A stretch of DNA of 64,000 nt from the NCBI GenBank assembly GCA_023052935.1, contig CM041297.1, positions 52,619,917 to 52,683,916 on the forward strand. Direction: 5' to 3'. This DNA comes from Piezodorus guildinii (Eukaryota > Arthropoda > Insecta > Hemiptera > Pentatomidae). The translations under genes and the position numbers were made by a program. Below the pieces are notes generated by a model. It was not told where the DNA came from. It did not search any database and saw only the letters and a list, made by a program, of their open reading frames with translations. This document shows positions 34,004 to 45,907 of this stretch, piece after piece (within the stretch, counting starts at the first letter, position 1; each line of letters begins with the position of its first letter).

Positions 34004-34851
34004 AAGTATAGAGATCCCTCAAGGAAGTATCCTTGGACCCATCCTCTACAGTCTATAGAGCTGATATCCCAACCCATCCCAACACCTTCCTTTCTACCTA
34101 TGCTGATGACACTTGTGTGTTATCAGTCAATAACGAACCTACTATTGCCTCTCAAACTCTTTAATCCCATATCAGAGAGCTTGAGATATGGTGTCAGAAT
34201 TGGAGAATCAAAATCAATTCCAACAAATGCCACCAAATTACCTTTACCCTTCGTCGTAAACCTATGACATCCTGCCCTACAGTATCCTTTATTAATATTC
34301 CGCTTGTTCCAGTTGAACAGATCCGCTACCTAGGACTTCTACTTGACAAACGTCTACCATAGAGTCCCCACACAAGACTGAAACGACAAGAAACTGCCCG
34401 TCGCTTTCGCTTACTACAACACATACTGGACAGACGCTCCAACCTTCCACTTATCTACAAAAGGCTCATCTATATCACCATCATTAGGCCTATTTGGACT
34501 TACGGAGTTGAACTTTGGGGCTCTACGAAACCATCAAATTCTTCCCGTATTCAATCCTTAGAATCCGAAATCCTGCGAAAAATCCTTAATGACAAACTCC
34601 ACTCCCACTCTAATCCTCTAGTTTCAATTCTTGCTTCCTCTTCAATTCCTGACAACCCTACGAGGCGCCAGAAAAGAAGATGGCCTCGAGACCTTCTAGT
34701 TTAGTTACTTAGTGGAGTGATGCCAATGGGCATTTTCTCTTCATGTTTTTTTTTCATGTATTTTATCATTACCAACATATTTACTTGTTGTATTACGATT
34801 TACAGTTGTAAATTTCAATAAAAATATTTTTAAAAATAAAAAAGTATAGAG
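34004..34851 (+). mobile_element. 5'-truncated Jockey-like element (family J2) with 10-bp target duplication
   Basis: Insert 34014-34841 between direct repeats AAGTATAGAG (34004-34013 and 34842-34851). It starts inside RT at P-Q-G-S-I-L-G-P, continues through the YADD box (T-Y-A-D-D-T-C-V-L), K-I-N-S-N-K-C, Y-L-G-L-L-L-D-K-R-L and I-R-P-I-W-T-Y-G-V-E-L-W-G, and ends R-W-P-R-D-L-L-V near 34703. The frame has a few stops (for example near 34060, 34160 and 34360). The 3' UTR ends with AATAAA and an A-rich tail. Truncation at the 5' end plus target duplication indicate target-primed reverse transcription. It is the best copy of family J2. Confidence 0.92.
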
Positions 34852-35264
34852 CTTTTCGGCTACTTCTTAGTAAGGTCGTTCAACCCTCTAAACTATTTCT
34901 AGCTCCCCACAAAAGTACATCCGGATTCGGTCTGCTTTCCGAGTCACCATGAAAAACAATGTTTTAAAAAATTCGGCGAGTGCCGTTGAAGTAGCCCTTT
35001 AAGAGGGTGAAATGAGATTGCTGGAAGTTGGTAGTTCTAGCTCGGAGGGAACAGTTTTTCATCGCCCCCACCCCTTTTATACTCCTCAGTTAGGGCTTTA
35101 AGGGCAGTAAATGGAAGTTGTCATTTGTATTACATTTGAACGTTACGGTCAAACTAATCGCGACCTGCATAAATTAAAGTTAAAAGGAGCAGGGAAAACT
35201 TTTATTATGTCATTTGCGTGGAAATTTAAAATATAGCTGGAGGTGTTTATGGTGTTAGCTATAG

Positions 35265-35720
35265 CTCATTGGGAGTGGGGAGGAGTGGGAGGGGGGAAGT
35301 AGGAGGAGGTAAATAAAGGGCTAAAGGGAGATAAGGACGTGATGGAAATACAGGTGAGAGGAGAGGAGGGAGGATAAATCTTGGGAGGGAGGCAGGGAGG
35401 AGGCGAATACAAATACATGAGGGCGTGTAGGGCGTGGTGCCTCCCTATCGATCTCATAGAGTGCGCAGGAGGGCGCGAGGAGGGGAAGGAGGAGAATAAA
35501 AGATACAGGGAGGAACACCTATGTCGACCATGCGCGCGCCTCCCCCCGGCTCCCCCCCACATCCGTCACTGTCCTCCCTAACCGGCGCATTTTTCCCGTT
35601 CCTCCAAACGGCTCCGTCGAAAAACCCGTCCCCGGCCTTAAAACCGGTCTCTTTTAAGTCCTCAAATATTTCCAATTTACATCTTAAACATCTCGCTAAC
35701 TTTGTATTAATGTTGAATTA
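35265..35720. other. GC-rich block with purine-to-pyrimidine strand switch
   Basis: From 35265 to about 35510 the plus strand is almost all purine ('gggaggggggaagtaggagg', 'gagaggagaggagggagg'). From 35525 to 35700 it becomes pyrimidine- and CpG-rich ('gcgcgcctccccccggctcc', 'cgtccccggccttaaaaccg'). No copies elsewhere in the window. Several frames are open on both strands because the composition lacks stops; none carries recognisable motifs. It may be a CpG-island-like regulatory region or a simple-sequence block. Confidence 0.55.
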
Positions 35721-36111
35721 AAGGGAAAAGGAGAGAGAGAAAAAAAAAAGAGGGATAATTTCCTTCTGGGTACTGATGTTCTTCTTAATGTAAATTAGAC
35801 GAGGTGGTTATACCAGTGTTGGTAATAACTTTCTTACAAAGAAGACTTTTAGAGTATCTGCAATGTCTCGAGCTTCTTGAAAGTGAGTTATAACGGAAAA
35901 TAATAACAGATGCCGTGAAAAATTACTTTTGAGGTACAACTGTTGTGGTAATATATTACAAAAAAAAAAAAAATCATTCGTGCATTGCAAAACCTGTGTT
36001 ATTTCTCTACTTTCAATGATTTTCAAACGTTTACATGTAGTTCCTTCGGAAATATTTATAACACAAAATAACCTGAAAGTAAAAGATATTATACTTTGCG
36101 AATAATAATAA

Positions 36112-36440
36112 GGGGAGCGGCGTGGTCTAGTAGATAGAGCACTAGGCCATTGTTCTCTAGGTCCTGGGTTCGAATGTCGGCTGTGGCACAATATTAATTA
36201 CTTTTTTTATTTCAGTCGGGGGAGGAGGGGAGAGAGAGGGGGGGCTAGGGTATGGAGATCCTCCTGGGGCAGACCCAGCCTCTGTAAAGTGGGTATCCAA
36301 AAAAAAAATACGAAAAAAACTGGCGGCTGAACGTGATCAAGGCCTAATCACCTCATTACAAGGCCGTTGGCTTAGAAACAGTACAAACTCTATATGTTAC
36401 TGAGCACAAGACTTACCCCTTCCTGGGTTGTAGAGATAAA
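36112..36440 (+). mobile_element. tRNA-derived SINE (family B), well preserved
   Basis: The head is strongly tRNA-like: 'gcggcgtggtctagtagata', 'gagcactaggcc' and 45 bases later 'gggttcgaatgtcgg', with A and B boxes. The body contains a G/A-rich segment (36205-36255) and ends 'cacctcattacaaggccgtt' and 'ctctatatgttactgagc'. The matching order in 32505-32795 defines the family. The minus-strand 127-codon frame overlapping it is not coding. Confidence 0.85.
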
Positions 36441-36999
36441 GGTTTACAGGACTATTCTTTAACTCGATTGTTTTTTATTCACTAATTTAACTGAACTCCC
36501 CAACGCCATATAAAAATGCATTAATAGTATTCTATATTTCACTGTCATATTACTATAGAACCCTGTTTTCTCAAATTAGTTTTCAGCCTAGAGAGAAACT
36601 TTAAACTCTTTTATAGTTTATATTCAACTATTTTAATCAATAATAATAAATTATTTCTTTATCCTGGACAACTCCTTTTACAACAATATCACAAAATATA
36701 TAATCAAGAACATTAGTCTTTTAGATTAAACAAATGTAATTAACAAACAACAATAGGAGTAAGAAACAAAAATTAATGATAGTCATAAACTAATTAATTA
36801 AAATTCAGCTCATAATAATAATACAAAAAAATGTGCATATACACAAATCATAATTAAAAAAGAGATTCAAAATAATGTTGAGATGTTGATGAAATAATAT
36901 AGTTTAATGTGCAAATGCAACGCAAAATAAAATTTTATAATGGAATAATCCTTTATCTGTATATCTTTTTTTTTACAATTTTTTAAAATAAATTTCAAA

Positions 37000-37150
37000 T
37001 TGGAAAGGAGGCAGAAAGGATGTGATTGAATGGATGGGATTTTAAGATAGGTAACGTATTAGAGGGACGAATATATGAAGGAATGGAATTCCATACCGAC
37101 GAGGATCGGATTAGGAAGGTTCCGTCGAAATACGCTGCTCCATGAAGCGT
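37000..37150 (-). repeat. Second copy of the repeat at 7186-7430
   Basis: Shares 'gaaaggatgtgattgaatgg', 'ggaatggaattccatac.gacgagga' and 'attaggaagg' with the first copy. Same orientation, short, both truncated. Confidence 0.65.
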
Positions 37151-38640
37151 TATATACCGGTTTAGAGGTGTTCATTACTCATATTACTACTTAATATTTG
37201 GTACTACTAACAATCTACTTGAGTCGAAGATAATTAGCTATTTCAGGATTTAATCTCAATGGAACTATTCACATGACGACAAGATATAGCTTATGTTAAC
37301 TACTGACATAACGCTTTTTATTTTAAGATAATAGTTATTTCATTCTGATGGTTGATCAGTATGACCTAAATATCATAATTTGGTTCACTCATATAAAACC
37401 ATATTAATTTACAGAGCCTTCAATGATTAAGTCAAAAGTTATTGGCTCAGTGTAAATGAATGGCCAGTAAGATAATTGAAAATAGGGTAACTTCGAACTC
37501 TTTGCGGAGTACCTTTTTAACAACCAGCTAGCTATATGTAAACTACAGATACAATAAAATTTAATATTGAATATTATGTGATATGTATTGTATATTCAAT
37601 GAAGGATGAGATAATTTGAGAGGCGGTAAATAAATTATTACTAATAATAGTAAGAACTATCTATTTTCAAACCAACGTTTCGACCCACTCTACAGCTGAA
37701 AAAAAACCTGGTTCAAAGTACATGTTGGAGTTTAAAAAAAATATATAACAGAATATTCTCTTTAAAAAAATATCATTATTTTTCTAACCCTAATGAACAC
37801 CCCCGCTATTCTGACGAATACTGTGGGTCGAATGTTGGTTTCACAAATAACAGTTTTGGTAATTAACTATTGACCACCACCCATAATATTTTTATTATTA
37901 TATTAATTTATTATATAAACTAGATTATTTTAAAAACCAGGTTTGAAAAAAATATATTTGTAATTATTTATTTTATATTTTTTTATTTTATTTTAGAATT
38001 TAGAATTTACCCGTTGATTTTTTGTTCTGTACTGGAAGGTTCTCTTCCCCAAAGAAAGGCGTTTTTAATAACACTTCTTTACTGACTAGCATTATGTTGA
38101 AAACCGGTTCCATCCAAGTATCCAAAGAATGATGTCCTGAAAAAATGAACATTTATTTTCATTAAAACTTAATTATCACAATACATATCTATTCAAATAA
38201 GGTAAATGTGAACTGAGTGTAAAGCCAAAGAAAAAAAAAAGGATTCTTTCACAATAAAACTTTTTGTTAGGTTAAATGCAATTCAGTAGGAAGTGGACAT
38301 AAAAAAAATTAATTTTTCAAAGTAATACACATTTTAATTATGTGTCAGTCCAGTTCGATAACTTTTGCGAAAAAAAGTAAGTTTAATAGAAGTAAATAAA
38401 TAATCCTTATTTGAGGCAGCCTCAATTTGATGGTTTGAACCCGCGTTATCGAATTTTTAAATTAATTAGAAATATATAGTTTACAAAAAGTAATCTGAAG
38501 CCCATAAACTTATTATTGCTATTGATTTTTAATATAGTAGAGTTAATCGTGACTGATGTTTCCGTAGTAAACAATAACAAAATGATTTTAGTGGGAACTA
38601 AACGCAAACCTAAAAATGATTTCAAGTAAAGAAACAAATG
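37150..38640. other. No recognisable gene; contains a 20-bp inverted pair
   Basis: AT-rich. At 37668-37687 'aaccaacgtttcgacccac' is matched in reverse complement near 37826-37846 ('gtgggtcgaatgttggttt'), giving arms about 150 bases apart with one indel and one mismatch. No coding frame is supported; 38446-38679 on the minus strand is low-complexity. Confidence 0.5.
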
Positions 38641-38668
38641 AAAGTTGTGTGACTGAAACACTTGATTT

Positions 38669-39563
38669 ATTACTTTCACTTACTATAATAGTAAGGAGAA
38701 GTATTGTGATTTTTCGTGTAATTTTCGAATTCCAGTTTTCAACAGAAATACACGTATTAGGGTTCCCTGAGTCCAAATAACCAAGTCCCGCAAAAAGGTC
38801 TGTGTGTGTGTGCCAACTCCCGGGCGGAAACGGTAAGTCCTATGAAACTGAAATTTAATATTTAAGACAACTATACGCCCGAGACGTGACAAAACTTTTT
38901 TCATCAAAATGAGCTTACCAGAAGAGGCACTTTATAACATGCATTATGCACCTTTTTTCGATTTTCTCAAAAACAGTTTCGACGATTTTGATTAAACTCG
39001 CTATATCTATGTAAAATATAATGGGCTTTTAATATCATGTAGGTTTTATTCTGATTGTAATGGTCTGACAGGGCTTAAATGCCGATATTTTACATTTTAT
39101 TCCCCTAAAGTCCCTTTAATTTTGTAGATTCAATTAAAATAACTATCTTGTTAATGCTGATGAAAAACGGGTAAATAAATAAATTCAATAAATTCGATAC
39201 TCAACTAAAAGAGAAAGCAGAAAAAATATTTTTTAATTCAATTTTTCGTTTTTGAACATAAGAGCAGTAATATACATGTATGATATACCGTTGGAAAGCT
39301 AAAGATTTTAGAAAACATATTATCTCATACACAAGCTTTTAAAAGTTAATAGAGAGTGATGAAATGAACATAAATCTAACTGATTATTTCAAATAATAAT
39401 ATAATAGATTTTTTAATGAAACACATTTTTCTATAGAAATTCAATTTTATTAATTCCTTAATAGTTTCACGTATTTTTATCTCTAACTGTTTTTGAAAAT
39501 TCTTTCATTGATTTTAAAAATGGAGGTAAGTGAAAGTCGTGTGATGCCCGCACCAGATTTTTA
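38669..39563 (-). mobile_element. HINE-like non-autonomous element, copy C, full length
   Basis: Ends 'tactttcacttactataatagtaag' on the left (palindrome with one base lost) and 'ggtaagtgaaagtcgtgtga' plus 'tgcccgcaccaga' on the right. The internal microsatellite is short, (GT)6 at about 38801-38812. Close in sequence to copy A. A minus-strand frame in common with A changes frame at the microsatellite, so it is not conserved as protein. Confidence 0.85.
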
Positions 39564-39886
39564 TACTAATGCTAATTATCGGCTAGTTTAAGGTTAAAAA
39601 AATGGAAGTAGAAAAAATAGAAACACCTAATACTTGAGTAGCTTTTCTCTGCCATAAACTTGACTTCATATTTAAAAGAATAAAAATAGACCTCGATACA
39701 AAATCCATTATCCATGTGACCATTGAAGGACCAATACAACTAAGTAATATTTAATGAAGGAGCTATTGTGACAAAGTGTGACGTCTTAACAAGACCAAGG
39801 CCGTGTGTTGGATCAATTATTTTCTATTCAAGTTCTGTCCTTAACACTTAAGTCCTGTCTCGATATTTGAAACAGCATTCAGTAAA

Positions 39887-40137
39887 TGTGTTTGTTTATT
39901 CGTCTGACGTCAATTAATGCTGCTGTGGCTAATAAGATGATGGTACAGGGGGAATGCTAAATTTTGCCTTTCCAAGTTTAATAAAGGTTTACCGGGTATC
40001 ACCATTTGACGTATACTCCGAAAGGTGGGATAACCCATGATATTTTACTATGTTAAAAACTCAAAGGACAATCTGTCAGGTTTAAATTCACGACGTTGGA
40101 CGTAAGAGGCCGTTTTGTTACTACATCAAAGGTGATT
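39887..40137 (-). mobile_element. SINE family A, old diverged copy
   Basis: Plus strand: 'gtgtttgtttattcgtctgacgtcaattaatgctgctgtggctaat' (tail and 3' end), 'aggggga.tgctaaattttgcc', 'ccgaaaggtggga' and a decayed B box ('caggtttaaattcacgac'). Order is conserved, with many substitutions. 40140-41125 has nothing further apart from T-runs at 40738-40766. Confidence 0.7.
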
Positions 40138-41131
40138 GTGAAATTTGTAGATTAGCTTGATTAATTGTTTGTTAACCGATCAATGAATTGAATAATTATA
40201 GTTTACAGGACCTTATGAACTAGTTTAACATGGGAAATAAATTTTAAAAACTTTTTACCGTGATAACTAGTAACTATATTGAGTTTAAAGCAATCCGAAT
40301 CAGTGTGGCGTCCTTAATGCTTTATTGTTGATGGTTTACTCCACTTGAAATCGTCCAGTTTTCATTAATTTTTTCGCTCATTAATATTCATTTTCATAGT
40401 TTCTTAATCAGCTATTCTCTGTCCTTTTCTGAATAAAAAACTGTGGTAAAATTTGTTTATGGTTATTACTTTTGGTGGTTCAGCCATTGTAAGTCAGCTT
40501 CACGGTTCTCTATAAATACTCTCGAATCTCTTTAAGCACTCAATAAATTGCCGTAAACGTTAATAAAATAATTAAAAGTTCGCTTCTCGGCACCATGGAC
40601 TTTCAATTCAGTATTAATCCCCCACACTTACCCCGTTGACTGAGAAGCCCGTACAATGCAAGGTAGGTGAAAACAAAATAATAAAATAAAACAAAAATGG
40701 TGTACGTAATCAAAGACCGTCCATGAATGTAGAGGGTTTTTTTTTTGGTTTTTTTTTTTTTTTTTGTTAACTCTATTAAAAATTCCAGTTTTACAACTAT
40801 AATCATTTTGGAGATAAAGCAATGATTACAGGATATAGTGAGTGGTAACTTATTTTATGGATAAATATTGACAAAATAACTGACTTATTAAAAATTTCAA
40901 TTTTCCTTACTCAAAGTAGATTCTTCGAAATCAAAAGTTTTGTTAATTATAGTTCAATATGTCTTTATTAGGACAGTAATATTAGTGTTACATTATACAT
41001 TAGTATTATAATGTATAATGTACTAGTATTGAAGAATTATACAGAAGTATATTTATTCATGTACGTAGGTTTTAATGTTATGTACATTTAAGACTCATCG
41101 TAGTGAGGTTTTGGTATTGAAGAGAAAAAAA

Positions 41132-41997
41132 TCTGGTGCGGGCAAAACACGACTTTCACTTACCTCCGTTTTTAAAATCGATAAAAGAATTTCCAAATAC
41201 AGTTAGAGGTAAAAATGAGTGAAACCATTAAAGAATTAATTAAATTTAATTAATATAGAAACATGTGTTTTATTAAAAACTCTATTATATTATTATCTAA
41301 AATAATCAGCTAGTTTTATGGGCTTTTTATCAATCTTTATTCAATTTTACAAGCTTGTGTATAAGATAATATATTTTCTAAAGTCTTTCTCTTTCAAACG
41401 GTATATTATACATGTATATTACTGCTCTTATGTTCAAAAACAAAACATTGCACTATTTTTTTTTTCAGTGTTCTCCTTTAGTTGTATTTTAAATTCGCAA
41501 AACTTACATTTTTACCTGTTCTTTATCAGTGGTAAAAAGGTAATATAGTTATTTTTTTAGAATTAACAAAATTAAAGGTACTTTTGATGAAGAAAATTAC
41601 AAATATCGGAATTTAGGCCCTGTCAGACCATTTTAATCAGAATACAACCTGTATGATATCAAAGCCCATTAAATTTTACATTGATAGAGCGAATTTAATC
41701 CAAATCTTCGGAACCGTTTTCGAGAAAATAAAAAAAAAAGTGCTAAATGCTTGGTATAAAGTGCCTCTTCTGGTAAGTTCATTTTGATGAAAAAGGTTTT
41801 GTAACGGCTCGGGTGTATATTTGTCTTAAATATGAAATTTCAGTTTCATAGGACTTACCGTTACCGAGAGCTTTTTGCGGGACTTGGTTATTTGGAATCA
41901 GGGACCCTAAAATGTGCATTTCCGTTGAAAACTAGAATTCGAATATTGTCAATTTCGCAATACTTTCCCTTACTATATATAGTAAGTGAAAGTAAAA
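41132..41997 (+). mobile_element. HINE-like non-autonomous element, copy D, microsatellite lost
   Basis: Starts 'tctggtgcgggcaaaacacg' plus 'actttcacttacctcc' and ends 'ttactatatatagtaagtga' plus an A-run (41993-42012). The internal (CA)n array is deleted with its flanks ('accgttaccgagagcttttt'). The retained ends show that the microsatellite is dispensable for recognition as a copy. Frames 41318-41548 and 41832-42059 lie inside and are not genes. Confidence 0.85.
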
Positions 41998-42019
41998 AAA
42001 AAAAAAAAAAAAGAAAGGA

Positions 42020-43140
42020 AAAAATTAAGGTTAACATAAATAAAATAAAACGCTTTTAATAAAAATTATGACGGAAATAAATTATTCTTAATTAATGTAG
42101 TTTATATCGCAATCATTTTCAAACCGGCTTATTAATACTTTCTGAACTGTTGTGTGAAATAACGATATTTATCCTATTTCTCTATAATTATTCGCCATTA
42201 TTTTAAAAACAGCCTTGCGACAAAAACAAAACCAGACAGAACAATCATCATTTAATATTTATTGTGTAATATTAATAATGAACTAGCCTTGCTGCTCACC
42301 GACAGACAAACAGGGCCTGGCGTTACGCACGCTTAGATTCAGCCTGTAATAATTTGTTCGGAATCCGTTATAGTTAGAATTGCCAGGAAAGTTAATCTTT
42401 CGTGACCAATATCGTCCATTTCACCGCTTCCTGCTTTTTTTTTTTTTTTTTTTTTTTTTTCCTCCGGGCAATTGTTTAAGGCAATTGTCCATTATGTCGG
42501 TTACTTTGAAGTAAATGTCTTTCCTTTTTATTGCTCAAGAACTCAGTACATACATAAAAAAAAAATAAAAAAAAAATGATTAATTTAAAATACTTATTAA
42601 AAGTTTAATTTAGTTCCCGTGGGAGTCCTTTTAAGTTTAAAGAGGAAAATTTGTTTTTCATGAAATAATCTAAAGTTATAAATTATTAATAACAGTGATA
42701 CTTTATGGACTTAACAACATTTCATTTAAAAACTTAAGGTTCGGTACGTGATATTTTTTCTAAAGCCTTGATTACTGTTGGGAAGAAGGTAACTTGTACG
42801 ATACTGTGCAATTTAACACAAACTCTCTCAGCACAACATTACAAATAACATACGTTCATAAGTTTATGCGCTTATAAAAACTTTATGTTGACTTTTAAGA
42901 CTCTTTTTATTGCGCTTTCTAATGATATATTATTATATTAAGAATAATCATCTGATCATTTGATGACAAACAATTCATTTTCGCATCTAAACAAAAAAAT
43001 TAATTGCAATGTATTTTACTTATAAACTTTCGGAAAATTATGTCTTGATTTATAGTGAAAATCCTATCAAAATCCGTTGAATGGTTTAGAAGAAGTTGGC
43101 AGATACAAAGAATCGCGATATCATCTTATATAAAGAGTGC
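42020..43140. other. No recognisable gene; short GC-richer patch
   Basis: AT-rich with T-run (42438-42460). 42280-42430 is less AT-rich ('gggcctggcgttacgcacgc') and single-copy here. Near 43067, 'atcaaaatccgttgaatggt' resembles a phrase common in insect repetitive DNA (recalled, not verified). Confidence 0.4.
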
Positions 43141-43147
43141 CTCATAA

Positions 43148-43402
43148 ATGTCTCGTCATATTTTGAGAGCAGATATTTTTTTAGGTGGCGCGACAGGCCG
43201 TGTAGGTCCTTGGTCGCGCGGTGTAATCCGCTGGGAGAATTTACACGCTAAATTTGGCTACATGCCACCAATTACTGCAGAGAGATTAGTAGAAGTAACA
43301 ATGTTCGAAAGGAACTCCAATGGTTTTGTACAAATACAATTAATAGAAAATACAGTATACTCTTTCGGTTCCCCTCAGGACCTATGGTATTATATAAAAT
43401 AA
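43148..43402 (+). CDS. Unidentified 84-codon open frame
   Basis: ATG at 43148, TAA at 43400-43402. The predicted protein has a balanced composition, unlike the low-complexity frames around it: a Gly-rich start (F-L-G-G-A-T-G-R-V-G-P-W-S), W-E-N-L-H-A-K-F-G-Y-M-P-P-I and a hydrophobic/aromatic end (L-W-Y-Y-I-K). No signal peptide, membrane segment or known motif is visible. The DNA is less AT-rich than the flanks, with CpGs preserved, and AATAAA-like sequences follow the stop. No second copy occurs in the window. It may be an exon, a viral or TE-derived fragment, or chance. I assign no function. Confidence 0.35.
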   Translation: MSRHILRADIFLGGATGRVGPWSRGVIRWENLHAKFGYMPPITAERLVEVTMFERNSNGFVQIQLIENTVYSFGSPQDLWYYIK

Positions 43403-43449
43403 ATTAATAAATAATGTTTCTGATCAACCAATATCTTCTTTTTTTTTCT

Positions 43450-43780
43450 TTTTAGTTATTTATTGATATTTACAACTGTATTGTACAACACATCTAGTAA
43501 ATAGGCTAGAATAAAATAGAAATGAACAAGACATGTAAAGAAGCTACTATAAAAATATTTGAAACTAGAAGGTCTCTAGGCCATTCAGACACCTCAGAGG
43601 ATTGTCAGGATTGGAAGAGAAAGCAAGGATTAAAACTAGTGGATTGGAGTGGGAGCGGAGTTTGTCACCTAGGGAATATTAAGGTCTTTTATGGATGAGC
43701 TTATTCGTGACAAAGTAAGGAGCGTTGAGCATTTTTCGATGGATTTCGGATTATAAGGATTGAAGGCGGGAAGACCACTA
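43450..43780 (-). mobile_element. J2 Jockey-like 3' fragment, minus strand
   Basis: Plus strand: 'tttattgatatttacaactg' (reverse of the 3' UTR), 'ctagaaggtctctaggccat.ttcagacacctcagaggattgtcagg' (terminal codons) and 'ggagtgggagcggag', as in the copies at 5215 and 58248. It ends just before HINE-like copy E. Confidence 0.75.
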
Positions 43781-43790
43781 CCTTAAAAAA

Positions 43791-44900
43791 TCTGGTGCGC
43801 GCAACACTTAGCTTTCACTTATCTTCTTTATTTATATTAATTTAAGAATTTTTAAACAAATTTAGAAACGAAAAAATATTGTTAAAGAATTATTTACATT
43901 GCATTTTGAAAAGAAACATGCGTTTTATTAAATGATCTATCATATTATTATCTACAACAATCCGTTTGTTTTATCGGCTTTTCTATAATCTCCGTTAACT
44001 TTTAAATGGTATGTTTTAGATAATATTATTTCTAAAATCTTTAGCTTATAGCAATTACATATATATATTTTTTTTAAATCTTTGCTCAATGCATAAACAG
44101 ATCGCAAATATCATTGTACTGCCAAAACTTCTATAAATAAATAAAAAATAATTATTTTTATCTACAGCAATCAGGTAGTTTTTATCGGCTTTTTTTCACT
44201 CCCATTACCTTTTATAATTCCGTCTATTGGATAATAAATTTTCTAAAATCTTTAGCTATCCAATGGTATATTATACATCTATAGTACTATTCTTGTGTTT
44301 AAAAACACAAAAATAGCATACAAAAATCTGTTTGCACTTTTCTACTTTATTTATTTATCAAATCCGCTCAACATGCATATTTAGCTTTTATTTATCAATC
44401 ATAACAAGATGATGTGCCAATTCTTTTTTAAATCTACAAAAATTAAGGTACTTTAGTTGAAGAAAATTTAAAATTTCGGCATTTAAGCCCTGTCTGACTA
44501 TTTCAATCAGAATGAAACCTACATAATATTAAAGCCCATTAAATTTTACATCGATATGGCGAGTTTAATCAAAATCGTTAGAAACGTTTTTAAGGAATCG
44601 TAAAAAGGTGCAAAATGCAGGGTATGAAGTGGCTCTTCTGGTTAGCCGATTTTGATGAAAATGTTTTTATAACATCTCAGGTGTATAGTTGTTTTAAAAA
44701 TGAAATTTCAGTTTGAAAGGATTTTTCGTTCACGCGCTGGACTTACCACAGACACACACAGACCTTTTTGCGGGACTTGGTCATTCAGACTTAGGAGACC
44801 CGAAACGTGTATTTCCATTGAAAACTGAAATTTAAAAATTTTCACGGTCGGCACTAATTTCCCTTACTATATATTTCTTATATAGGTACGTGAAAGTAAA
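43791..44900 (+). mobile_element. HINE-like element, copy E, diverged, with internal duplication
   Basis: Starts 'tctggtgcgcgcaacactta' and ends 'cccttactatatatttctta' then 'ggtacgtgaaagtaaa'. The block 'tattattatctacaacaatc...tatcggcttttc' (about 43944-43985) recurs as 'tttttatctacagcaatcaggtagtttttatcggc' (about 44156-44190), so a segment of roughly 200 bases is duplicated inside, explaining its greater length. The 3' end belongs to a subtype shared with 52885-53635 ('ttctt.atatacaggta'). Confidence 0.75.
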
Positions 44901-45900
44901 AAAGCAGCCGGCTAAAAATATATCACGACGAATACATGTTCATAGGAGAATACATCTTATGATTCCTGATTAATTAAACGTGTACGTGCCCTAGAATGGT
45001 ATCGATCCGAAGACAGTGGCTATCTCGCTAGACATTAGCCTAAGAAGGGCAGAGGATGCTGCCTTGAATGATAATCCGGCCTATGATTAATACAAACCTC
45101 CTCAGAGCCCTACGTGGACCGCCAGCTAATCGGCCTTTCTCAGGTGTCGTATTATTCACACAAATAACTGCAATTAACCCGACACGGCCGACGACAGCCT
45201 CGCATGAGCCCTCACTATAATATCTATAATATATACAATAACCTACGTAATATATACAATAAGGCCCCAAACAGACCATATAGCACGCGAATCAATGATC
45301 CCAGCTCTTTACCACACATTATTACTCCCATTAGGGCTATTATATGGTGAAAATTTTCCCTCGAAGAGTTTCGTTATAATAATCTAGACGGAACATTATT
45401 GTGTAGCTATAAACATTCAAATTATCGCCTAGGCTTAACCTATAATTTAGGCAGTTAGTTACCTGCCGTGGTATGGAACATATACAAATTAAAAAAAGGT
45501 TTTAGATAACAGGTAAAAAGACACATAATTTAGGGATGCTGCCAATTTTTATTTAAAAAAAAGTTTTTGGTTTATTATTTTCAATAACGAACCTTTGTAA
45601 TCGATAAAAAAAAAAAATAATAATAATAAATAACCTCACCTTTAAAATTTGATAGCTTACGTTTAAAAATCCCTTCTAATAAATAAATACCAAATAGAAT
45701 TAAATTTCCGACCAAATAAAAAAAGAATCATTGAAATTGGTTAAAAACTAGCTTAGATATTGCGTTTTAAAATCAGCTGTAGTGATATGATATATTCGAA
45801 TTATTGCATTTCATATTACTTAATTGCCTATCAACAGCATATAAACAGTTATACACTAATATTGTTATTTGGAAATAATAAATCATTGTGTAATAATTTG
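44900..45900. other. No recognisable gene; 45540-45900 is a low-copy repeat
   Basis: 44950-45400 is mixed composition with no copies elsewhere; the 79-codon minus-strand frame (45040-45279) has no known motif. From 45540 the sequence shares blocks with 47820-47910 ('ggtttattattttcaataa.gaacctttgtaat') and with 50285-50415 ('acttaattgcct', 'aaacagtta', 'aataataaa.c.ttgtgta'). Confidence 0.5.
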
Positions 45901-45907
45901 CAGCGTT

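Noticed and set aside
36112..36190. Possible functional tRNA gene
   Set aside because: A and B boxes are present but the acceptor stem does not pair, and the sequence continues into a repeated SINE body found again at 32505.
43120..43150. TATA box for the frame at 43148
   Set aside because: 'tatataaag' lies only about 15 bases before the ATG, so a start of transcription about 30 bases downstream would fall inside the frame.
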